Source of the DNA: Planctomycetota bacterium
Lineage (GTDB): Bacteria; Planctomycetota; Phycisphaerae; UBA1845
Reading direction: 5' to 3'
Assembly: GCA_022566435.1 (NCBI GenBank)
Contig: JADFIX010000136.1
Span: 1-6,857, forward strand
DNA length: 6,857 bases
The notes beneath the pieces were generated by a model. The model had not been told where the DNA came from. It did no database searches and worked only from the letters and a program-made list of their open reading frames with translations. A program made the position numbers and the translations under genes. Shown one piece after another: positions 1 through 6,442 of this stretch (the stretch's first letter is position 1; the number at the start of each line of letters is the position of its first letter).

Positions 1-1696
1 TGTTTGGCGCCCAAGCGTCGAACACTGTTTCCGATAGCGTCCCGTCATACCAAAAGACGGCGCCCTCGGCGGCGATCGCCAATTCAACTTGTCCGTCACC
101 TGTGAGGTCGCCCACCGCCATCCCCTCAGGTGCCTGTCCGTCGAATTCGGTAAGCGTAAAGACGTTCCAGGGGAAGTTGAACCGATCGGGCGTAGGGTCG
201 AACGGTGGGAACTCGGGTTGAATGGTCTGTGCGTTGGGCCGCCTGAACCATTGTACGAGTTGACCGATAGTCGAACGAACGACGATATCCGTGAACCCGT
301 CATTGTCGACGTCGCCCAGCGCGAGCGTGTCCGCCGCGGAATCGAGCTGCCCGATGGGACGTTCCTCCCACTGCGTGGCGAAAAACCACGGCGATAGGTA
401 AGTTGAGAACGGGTCGCCCACCGGGCCCGCGACCACCGCGGCTACGTCTCCGGGAGATTCGAGATCCCGTGAGACGACATAGAGCGGATTCCGCGCCCAC
501 CTGATGTTGTTCGTGATCGCGTTCGTGAACGTGGCCACCACGTCAAGGTCATCATCGCCATCCACGTCATACACCGCAATGTCTTTCACCTGCGCGATTG
601 CGGAGAGCAGTGAAACGGGGACGCGGCGCGTTCGACCGTCGGGCCAGTTGCCGTCCGGGTGCGGCGTGCCCCAGAATTCTGCGAACTCCGGATCTTCGCC
701 GTTGCGGAATCCGGGGTTCATCCACAGGTCGACGGTGGTCACTGGAGGATTTTGACCGAGCGTATCGCATTCCCCGGGATTGAGCGCCACGAGGACATCG
801 TCAAAGCCGTCCTCATCCACGTCCACGACGACGAGTGAAGTGAAACCCGACCACTCCGGCTTGGTTTTCGATTCATCAAACGAGACTTCTTCCTTACCCG
901 GGTATTGGTTGTGGATCCATTGATTGCCTACCACGTCGAGGATCAGGCCGTTAACGAATCCGGGCGGTCTCGTCGGTGCGTCGACGATTTGCCTCCATCG
1001 ATCACCGTTAAGGTACATGGGTTCACCCGTTTCCGGATCGATTCCGTCGCCGGGATTGAAGTAGACGAGAATCACGCCTTCCAGCAAGCTTATCTCCGTC
1101 GGGTCGCCTCCCGGAGCCTTCGGCGGGCAATACGTGATGGCGCCCGCCGCCTTGACCAGCAAGACAACATCGAGGAATTCGTCGGCGTTGATATGGCCGA
1201 GTTCGACGCCCGCGATCACGCCGACTGGGCTGGTACCGGCCAAGACGACCGTGCGGAACGAGATGGTGCCGTCCGCGGCGCGCTGCTGGTAGTGCACCTG
1301 GACGGGTTGTGATTGATTCCAGCCGGTGACCAGATCAAGCGTTCCTACGCCCTCGGCGGCGTTGGGGTCGTCGACATAGCCGGCGACGACGAACTTCGGT
1401 CCGGCCGTGTCTTCCGCGGTCGGATCGATCTGGAACGCGGTGAAAAAGCTTCGTGTTTCCTCGCCACCATCCTCGGTGATCACTTGTTCGTCGATCCCGC
1501 CGCCGCCGCCGATATCGACGACGCCGCCGGTACCTCCCGGTGAGACCGGCGCATCGCTGAAGCCACCGTCTGAGACCTCAAGACCGTTCGTACTCGTTCC
1601 GCTGTCGTCGACGGGCGTGACAGTAGGATTGCAGCCCACGACGATGGCCAGCATGGTTCCCGTAGTCACGACCCATTTCCGCACGGTAGCATTCAT
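1..1696 (-). CDS. Secreted lipoprotein with FG-GAP/VCBS-like repeats (3' end cut by window)
   Basis: The frame is open from ATG at 1696 to the left edge, 565 codons without a stop, so the C-terminus is missing. The N-terminus is a lipoprotein signal: R6-K7, a hydrophobic stretch at about residues 8-20, and a lipobox ending V-V-G-C22. The mature N-terminus should therefore be lipidated and the protein sit in the cell envelope. A Gly/Asp-rich linker with a run of five Gly (63-67) follows at about 23-80. The rest contains aspartate-rich loops followed by short hydrophobic strands: [15 protein letters not shown] (291-305), [15 protein letters not shown] (376-390), [13 protein letters not shown] (461-473) and [14 protein letters not shown] (529-542), with a weaker copy near 166-181. 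These match the FG-GAP/VCBS type, which forms beta-propeller blades with Ca2+-binding loops. The sequence GGGAGAG, 5 nt before the ATG, supports this start. The ligand or role is unknown; adhesion or polymer binding is typical for such proteins. The gene is divergent from the release-factor gene. Confidence 0.88.
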   Translation of the reverse strand, partial: MNATVRKWVVTTGTMLAIVVGCNPTVTPVDDSGTSTNGLEVSDGGFSDAPVSPGGTGGVVDIGGGGGIDEQVITEDGGEETRSFFTAFQIDPTAEDTAGPKFVVAGYVDDPNAAEGVGTLDLVTGWNQSQPVQVHYQQRAADGTISFRTVVLAGTSPVGVIAGVELGHINADEFLDVVLLVKAAGAITYCPPKAPGGDPTEISLLEGVILVYFNPGDGIDPETGEPMYLNGDRWRQIVDAPTRPPGFVNGLILDVVGNQWIHNQYPGKEEVSFDESKTKPEWSGFTSLVVVDVDEDGFDDVLVALNPGECDTLGQNPPVTTVDLWMNPGFRNGEDPEFAEFWGTPHPDGNWPDGRTRRVPVSLLSAIAQVKDIAVYDVDGDDDLDVVATFTNAITNNIRWARNPLYVVSRDLESPGDVAAVVAGPVGDPFSTYLSPWFFATQWEERPIGQLDSAADTLALGDVDNDGFTDIVVRSTIGQLVQWFRRPNAQTIQPEFPPFDPTPDRFNFPWNVFTLTEFDGQAPEGMAVGDLTGDGQVELAIAAEGAVFWYDGTLSETVFDAWAPN

Positions 1697-1710
1697 GTTG
1701 CTCTCCCGAT

Positions 1711-1740
1711 CCGACCGATGTGGTCGGCTTGCCTGGCAAG
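1711..1740. promoter_or_regulatory. Two adjacent inverted repeats just upstream of the lipoprotein start
   Basis: Two perfect dyads lie back to back. The first has 6-bp arms CCGACC/GGTCGG around 5 nt (1711-1727). The second is the near-palindrome CTTGCC-T-GGCAAG (1728-1740). They lie 4 to 33 bp upstream of the lipoprotein Shine-Dalgarno sequence on the minus strand. They could be an operator or small 5'-leader hairpins. No T-run follows on either strand, so they are not an intrinsic terminator. The symmetry is visible; a function is not shown, and short dyads like these can arise by chance. Confidence 0.25.
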
Positions 1741-1827
1741 TCAAAACTCTTCAGGGTTATCGGTTCGACGCTCAGTCGACTTGCGAGGCTCGAGGCAAAC
1801 CGACGGCGGCGTGCGAATCAATTTCAA

Positions 1828-1856
1828 GTGACGCAAGCGGGTCCGATAGCTATACT
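1828..1856 (+). promoter_or_regulatory. Candidate sigma70-type promoter for the release-factor-like gene and moaB
   Basis: A -10-like TATACT (1851-1856, 5 of 6 to consensus) lies exactly 17 bp after a -35-like GTGACG (1828-1833, 4 of 6 to TTGACA). The predicted start of transcription is near 1863, giving a leader of roughly 110 nt before the ATG at 1972. It lies in the divergent intergenic region, in the right orientation for the two-gene plus-strand unit. This is pattern matching only. Promoter consensus in the likely host group is not well fixed. Confidence 0.35.
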
Positions 1857-1971
1857 CGTACCGCACGCGACGGCGATGTACGCGTATCATGGCGGCGACG
1901 GCGGCAAGGTCCGGTATTTCAAACTTCGCGGTCCGCACCGCTCGCGGCACGGCGGAGCGATCCAATGGCGA

Positions 1972-2496
1972 ATGCTGATGAAATCTGCTGAGGAATTCTT
2001 GATCCTCGAAGACAAGGACCTCGTCCAACAGTGCGACGTGGACCATTACCGCGCCAGCGGACCCGGCGGACAAAAACGCAACAAGACGAGTTCCGCCGTC
2101 CGCCTGCGACATCGCCCGACAGGACTCGCGGCCACCGCGACGGATGACCGGTCACAGCACGTCAACAAGCGACGAGCGATCCGGCGATTACGCGAGACGA
2201 TTGCCAGGCAAGTTCGCGGGGATCTGGACGCCGGACGGTATCGACCGAGCGAGCGGATGTCGGCATGCATCGCAAGGGACGGTCGGATTGTGGTCGGGCA
2301 GCGCGATCGGCGATATTGTCTGGTCGTGGCCGAACTGTTGGATTTGTTGGTATCGGTCGAGATGCGAGTGAGCGAAGCGGCGGTATTGATCGGTACGTCC
2401 ACCGCACATTTCGTGCAGTTCTTGTGTAAGGACGGCAAGCTTCGCGATCGCGTGAATCAACTTCGCGCGGCGGCGGGAGCCAAACCCTTGCGATAG
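1972..2496 (+). CDS. Peptide chain release factor-like protein (stand-alone RF-1 / GGQ domain)
   Basis: This is a 174-residue protein carrying the RF-1 domain that triggers peptidyl-tRNA hydrolysis in the ribosomal peptidyl-transferase centre. The diagnostic motif is [20 protein letters not shown], with the GGQ at about residues 32-34, followed by the family pattern RPTGL and [14 protein letters not shown]. The codon-recognition domains of RF1/RF2 are absent, so it should not read stop codons by itself. The length is near that of ArfB/YaeJ rescue factors. However, the C-terminus is not the Lys/Arg-rich tail of ArfB. It is a compact, apparently helical domain (about 110-174, ending PLR) that I associate with planctomycete release-factor-like proteins. 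A rescue or specialised hydrolase role is inferred. The frame stays open back to 1720, but that stretch has no family character and crowds the divergent lipoprotein leader. ATG 1972 is chosen; ATG 1978, or TTG 1999 behind TGAGGA, are alternatives. No start has a clear standard ribosome site except TTG 1999. Confidence 0.85.
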   Translation: MLMKSAEEFLILEDKDLVQQCDVDHYRASGPGGQKRNKTSSAVRLRHRPTGLAATATDDRSQHVNKRRAIRRLRETIARQVRGDLDAGRYRPSERMSACIARDGRIVVGQRDRRYCLVVAELLDLLVSVEMRVSEAAVLIGTSTAHFVQFLCKDGKLRDRVNQLRAAAGAKPLR

Positions 2497-2550
2497 AGCG
2501 AACCAATGGCAAGCGATCCGATCCTGGATCGAAAGGTAGGGTGAGGCCGA

Positions 2551-3060
2551 ATGGCGGATGGCACACACAGGTCGCAACGGATGGAGAGGGTGGATTGCGC
2601 GGTGATCACGGTAAGCGACACGCGCACCGAAGAGAACGATGAATCGGGGGCGTTGATTCGCGAGCGATTGACATCTCAAGGGCATGTCGTGACCGCCCAC
2701 ATGATTATCCCCGACGACGCCAATCGTGTCGGGGCCGCGGTGGAAGCGTATTGCGCCGACAGGACGACCCAAGCCGTGCTACTGACCGGTGGCACCGGCC
2801 TGTCGCCGCGCGATTCGACGTATGAAGCCATCGCCGGTCTTTTGGACAAGACCCTCGACGGGTTCGGAGAACTGTTCAGAATGCTCAGTTACGAAGAAGT
2901 GGGTGCCGCGGCGATGCTCTCGCGGGCGGTGGCAGGCGTTCGTCAGGGTACGGTTGTCTTCGCCCTGCCGGGATCAGTCGCTGCCGTTCGTCTAGCGATG
3001 GACAAGCTCGTGCTCTCGGAGCTTGGCCACATCGCGGCGCTTTTGCGCGACCCGTCGTAG
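2551..3060 (+). CDS. moaB: MoaB/MogA-family molybdenum cofactor biosynthesis protein
   Basis: This 169-residue protein of the MoaB/MogA family belongs to the late steps of molybdenum cofactor synthesis, where such proteins bind molybdopterin and adenylylate it with ATP in the cytoplasm. It shows the full family signature: ITVSDTRTEENDESG (19-33), the glycine-rich molybdopterin-binding loop LLTGGTGLSPRDSTYEA (77-93), the GFGELFRMLSYEEVGAAAM block (104-122), SRAVAGV (124-130) and FALPGS (137-142). The length is normal for a single-domain MoaB (about 170); there is no fused MoeA part. GTGAGG 4 nt before ATG 2551 supports this start; ATG 2581 is a weaker alternative. It lies 54 bp after the release-factor-like gene on the same strand with no visible terminator, so the two are probably co-transcribed. 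No other cofactor gene is in view. Its last 69 bp overlap, tail to tail, the end of the VTC gene. MoaB versus MogA cannot be settled from sequence alone. Confidence 0.9.
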   Translation: MADGTHRSQRMERVDCAVITVSDTRTEENDESGALIRERLTSQGHVVTAHMIIPDDANRVGAAVEAYCADRTTQAVLLTGGTGLSPRDSTYEAIAGLLDKTLDGFGELFRMLSYEEVGAAAMLSRAVAGVRQGTVVFALPGSVAAVRLAMDKLVLSELGHIAALLRDPS

Positions 3061-3828
3061 GATCCGCGGAAATGCGAGGGGACGGACAAGCGGCGAAAAA
3101 CGCCCAATCGCCGTCGTTCCGCGACCACCGAGTAATTCCATTCCGGTGACATACTTGGAATTCTTGCTGAGCGGAATCGGAAACGCTTCAGAAACGGCTC
3201 GACCGATCGCCGCGTGGCGAGAGTCGAACTTGATCTCGACGATGATCGCATCGTCCGCATAGCCATCCATCGAACGGGACAGCCTGCCAGGCGGACGGAA
3301 ATAGCATAGATCATCGTCGATCGTCACACGGACCTTTCGGTCACCAGATCGGTAGTAACGACGTCGATAACGGTTTATCAAGGTGGGTTCGAGGCCACGG
3401 ATCCACTCGCAAACGAGACGCGGGCATTCGGATCGTTCGACCAGCTTCAAGACGATCAGCGGATCGAGCAGCCCGTTTGATTCGGAATTGGCCAGAGTCC
3501 AACATCGCTTCTTGACGATCCATCCCTTCTTGGACTTGATTTCCAGTTGAAGCGCCGCGTGATCGTGATCCGCGTCGCCATACCATCGGATGCGCACCTT
3601 GTGGCGCTCAGGCACACCGTTTACGTGGTCTCGGTAGAACGTCTGACGCGGCGTATCGAAATAGAGATTATTGACGAATCGCGTAGGAAACGCCTCCGTG
3701 AAACGGGCGGCGTGGTTTCGGATCAGCGCTTCCAGGAAATGGAGCTCCGCGTGGGTGACGCGCATTTTGCGCTCGTAACGTGAGTCGGGATGGTCACCGC
3801 GTGGTGTCGACAAGAGGTCAGCTCCCAT
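2992..3828 (-). CDS. VTC-domain protein (polyphosphate polymerase / TTM fold)
   Basis: This 278-residue cytosolic protein (no signal or membrane segment) has the VTC domain, the triphosphate-tunnel fold that in yeast Vtc4 makes polyphosphate from ATP. The tunnel-lining charged residues appear in order: YERK (18-21, the N-terminal acidic/Lys motif), NNLYFDTP (53-60), KVRIRWYG (77-84), LEIKSKKG (95-102), KKR (106-108), YRRRYYR (154-160), RVTIDDDL (167-174), VEIKFD (197-202) and SKNSKYVTGM (221-230). No key basic or acidic position is visibly lost, so activity is plausible. Like other bacterial VTC proteins it lacks SPX and membrane domains, which the DUF4956 partner may replace; that is inference. 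Residues after about 235 form an Arg-rich tail outside the usual domain, and its last 23 codons are antisense to moaB. The start at 3828 overlaps the CotH stop by 11 bp, indicating translational coupling; no strong ribosome site precedes it. Confidence 0.92.
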   Translation of the reverse strand: MGADLLSTPRGDHPDSRYERKMRVTHAELHFLEALIRNHAARFTEAFPTRFVNNLYFDTPRQTFYRDHVNGVPERHKVRIRWYGDADHDHAALQLEIKSKKGWIVKKRCWTLANSESNGLLDPLIVLKLVERSECPRLVCEWIRGLEPTLINRYRRRYYRSGDRKVRVTIDDDLCYFRPPGRLSRSMDGYADDAIIVEIKFDSRHAAIGRAVSEAFPIPLSKNSKYVTGMELLGGRGTTAIGRFSPLVRPLAFPRILRRVAQKRRDVAKLREHELVHR

Positions 3829-6442
3829 CCAAGGACCGCGCGACGTCCAGTTTATGTCCCCAATGCCGGTGCGTCTCCATCTCGATCCAACTTCCTGTTT
3901 CGATCAGTAGTGTCGGTTCCGCGGCGTCCGTGGTTACTGAATCTATGGTGATGGTGGCCGGCCCATATTCAGGTTTTTTCTGGTAGGTCGCCAGCGCCGT
4001 GTCGGTCGTACGAAAGGTGACGCGGTGGGCCACAAGCGAGGAAAGGTCTTTGCTTACCAGGCCGAAGCGGCTGTCGTCGATGACCAAGTCGGCGACGTTG
4101 ATGCGACTGGACTCACCGGCGCTGATCGCCTTGTCGCCGGTATGGCTGATGGAACAACGCTCGATCACTGCTTCACTACCGCAAAGATCGATCGCGTCAT
4201 TAGAGGAGCGGGTGAACCGGCAATCGCGCACTTCGCCTCGACCGAAGTCGATATCCAGCGCGTCGCCGAAGGCACTGTCGAATCGGCAGTTCGCCACCGT
4301 AAATCGAGACCGAATGATGTTGAGTTGATCCTCCGCACGACCGCCCAAGAACCGACAGTCGTGAATCTCGAGCGGCGATTCGTAGAACGTGACGCCGCCG
4401 GTGAGGTGCCAGGATCCCTCCGTGGGTTGTCCAAGATTCTCAAAACGAACATGGCGAAAGGTCGATCGCCCCTCGGCCTGCAACACGACGAAACCGCCGC
4501 CGCTCTCACCGACACCCTGAACGACAATCGGATGATCGCGATCCCCGACCAGACTCACGGGGGAGTAGCTGATGATGCTGGCGCCGTGGCTCAAGTGAAT
4601 CCGCACACCCGAACCGGCGATGAGCGTAAAACCGCGGGGTACATAGACCGTTCGATCGACTTGCCACGTGCCCGGTTCGATGCGTATTGTGCCTTGCTCG
4701 TCGTCGATCCGAAACATTTCCATCTGCCGAAATGCGTCTTCCGCCGCGCGGGCTCGCTGCGGCAGGTTTTTAGCGGCCGCCCCGTCGTGACTCCGCACCG
4801 AAGCCGAATACCGGTCGGTCATGCCGACCATGCGATAGTGGAGTGTGAATCGGTCGTCGGCGAAGTCGTGAAAAGCTTCCGAGGCAAGTCCCCCAAGCGG
4901 GATCGATACATCCCTCGGCAGGTCGGCTGTCTTTGGCCCGATGACGACGCCTGTTTGAAATTCGAACGTTCGGTTGTCGTGCGCGTCCGTGATATCGATC
5001 AGCTCGACGGCGAGTCGCAGGGTGTTGGCGACCGAAATCTGTGGAACGGCGATCCGCCGTTCGTCGGGGTTCCATCGTACACGCAGAGGAAGGACCGGCC
5101 GAACCGCATTGCGGATGAGGTTCGAATTGTCGACCAGATAATCTCTCGAGAAGCGAAATGCCGGGTCGTCCTTGTGGATAATACGGAGCTTCTTTTCCAA
5201 GGCAGGTCCGATGTCGGCGAAGAGCTCCTTCAAGTACGTGGGTTGCGACACGCGATCCAGGGCACCTACGTATGCCTTGTAGAAAGTGGGATCCTTGAAA
5301 AATGCGTCCATCCACTGTGTGACATGGAAGTCGCTATAAATGAATTGCCCACCCAACCACGGCGTGGACCCGACGCGTGCCCCCCCCGCCGATCGGGCGG
5401 AATAGGCATTGTACGGAATCGGCTCCAAGAGAGAGGTGATCGGGTTGTAATAGAAACGGATGTTCTTCCAACGGCACGCGTGACCGGCCGCACAAAGGTC
5501 GATCAAGGCGAAGGAGGTCGCCGTCCGGTCAAGATCGAAGACCTGACCGACCGACAGCCTCTGATCACGGAAATCGCGCAAAAGACCGCGGGCGATCGCG
5601 AACTGGTCGGCTAGAATCGGATCGGACTTGGTCTTTTCACTTTGAAAGGCGTCCACGTCGGAAGCGAAGAACCCGTCATTCTGCCGGCTTGGCCGATCTT
5701 TCACGAACAGGAAGCTCTCGTTGAGTCGAACAATCGGTCCTTCGCGCCGTTCATGAGCCGCAAGCATTTCCTTACTGAAGCTTTCCTCCAGGGCATAGAT
5801 GCCCATGGGTTTGCCGTTGATCTTGACGTGGATGAAGTCGTAGCGAGGCGCGATCAACCCCTCACGTCGCATCATTTCGTGAAAGACCCATTCATACGCG
5901 AACGAACTTCGCACCGGGTCTTGAATCGTGAAAAACGTCATTCCGAACACCGCATCGTCACCGCGTATCTTGATGCGAAGCGACCATTTGTGCCCATCCA
6001 AGTGATCCAACGCGCCGCCTTTCAAACGCACCTTGGCTTTCACTCTTCTATCCGGCAACAGGATGACGGCCGGTACGAACGAATCTTCACGCTGTACGAG
6101 TTTTCCGAACTTGATCGCCTCCTCGCGAAAGAAGGCGAGTTTCTGGTAGTCCTTGAATTTGATCTCCAAGCTGAGCTCGCGAGGGGTGGCCGGGATACTC
6201 TGCATCCACGTCACGGCGTTTTGTAACACCGGAAGAATCCGTTCACGACCATACCAACTCAGATTCGCGATGCCCGCGAGGATGGTAATCAATATCCCGC
6301 CGCCGAACAGAACGGCCATTGTGATGTGGAGCAGTCGACGCCGAGGGGCGGCGTTCGACCTGTCGGTCCGCAGACCATTGGATCGCGATGCGCCCCAGAA
6401 GCGCCGACGCACGAGAATCATGCTACGCCATCCCTTCGCCAT
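3818..6442 (-). CDS. Membrane-anchored CotH-like (atypical kinase family) protein with C-terminal beta-helix
   Basis: This is an 874-residue protein with four visible parts. (1) Basic residues (RRR at 34-36) then one hydrophobic segment at about 37-60, an uncleaved anchor that should place the rest outside the cytoplasm. (2) A CotH domain at about 90-450: KVRLKGGALDHLDGHKWSL (137-155), then VFGMTFFTIQDP, INGKPMGIYALEE (208-220) and CRWKNIRFYYNP (323-334). CotH proteins of Bacillus phosphorylate spore-coat proteins. (3) A beta-rich linker (about 455-550). (4) A right-handed parallel beta-helix (about 585-820) with rungs such as GDALDIDFGRGEVRDCRF and NDAIDLCGSEAVIERCSI, typical of carbohydrate-active or adhesive surface proteins. 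Where CotH kinases usually have a Pro-aromatic-Asp metal site, this protein has PYNA (343-346), so catalysis may be altered. Start: ATG 6442 overlaps the DUF4956 gene by 20 bp; ATG 6421, 1 nt after its stop and 9 nt after AAGGGA, is an equally good choice (867 residues). Middle gene of the operon. Confidence 0.9.
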   Translation of the reverse strand: MAKGWRSMILVRRRFWGASRSNGLRTDRSNAAPRRRLLHITMAVLFGGGILITILAGIANLSWYGRERILPVLQNAVTWMQSIPATPRELSLEIKFKDYQKLAFFREEAIKFGKLVQREDSFVPAVILLPDRRVKAKVRLKGGALDHLDGHKWSLRIKIRGDDAVFGMTFFTIQDPVRSSFAYEWVFHEMMRREGLIAPRYDFIHVKINGKPMGIYALEESFSKEMLAAHERREGPIVRLNESFLFVKDRPSRQNDGFFASDVDAFQSEKTKSDPILADQFAIARGLLRDFRDQRLSVGQVFDLDRTATSFALIDLCAAGHACRWKNIRFYYNPITSLLEPIPYNAYSARSAGGARVGSTPWLGGQFIYSDFHVTQWMDAFFKDPTFYKAYVGALDRVSQPTYLKELFADIGPALEKKLRIIHKDDPAFRFSRDYLVDNSNLIRNAVRPVLPLRVRWNPDERRIAVPQISVANTLRLAVELIDITDAHDNRTFEFQTGVVIGPKTADLPRDVSIPLGGLASEAFHDFADDRFTLHYRMVGMTDRYSASVRSHDGAAAKNLPQRARAAEDAFRQMEMFRIDDEQGTIRIEPGTWQVDRTVYVPRGFTLIAGSGVRIHLSHGASIISYSPVSLVGDRDHPIVVQGVGESGGGFVVLQAEGRSTFRHVRFENLGQPTEGSWHLTGGVTFYESPLEIHDCRFLGGRAEDQLNIIRSRFTVANCRFDSAFGDALDIDFGRGEVRDCRFTRSSNDAIDLCGSEAVIERCSISHTGDKAISAGESSRINVADLVIDDSRFGLVSKDLSSLVAHRVTFRTTDTALATYQKKPEYGPATITIDSVTTDAAEPTLLIETGSWIEMETHRHWGHKLDVARSLDGS

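Noticed and set aside
905..1543. Plus-strand frames of 76 to 135 codons at the left side
   Set aside because: The minus strand here encodes the continuous 565-codon lipoprotein with repeated calcium-loop motifs; the plus frames have none.
1716..1744. A minus-strand promoter for the lipoprotein with -35 TTGACT (1744-1739)
   Set aside because: The -35 is good, but the hexamer 17 bp downstream (ACATCG) bears no resemblance to a -10 element.
1720..1971. An N-terminal extension of the release-factor-like protein to ATG 1720
   Set aside because: The frame is open, but the translated stretch has no RF-1 family character, has no good ribosome site, and would run through the candidate promoter and nearly into the divergent lipoprotein start.
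2200..2212. A second copy (12 of 13 bases, reverse orientation) of the palindrome at 1728-1740
   Set aside because: It lies inside the release-factor-like coding sequence; a 12-base match in a window of this size is expected by chance about as often as seen.
3040..3080. An intrinsic terminator for moaB or the VTC gene near the convergent overlap
   Set aside because: No GC-rich hairpin followed by a T-run is visible on either strand.
4025..5614. A 529-codon open frame on the plus strand, antisense to the CotH-like gene
   Set aside because: It has no recognisable family motif and lies wholly opposite a gene with clear CotH and beta-helix signatures. Long antisense frames are common in GC-rich genes.
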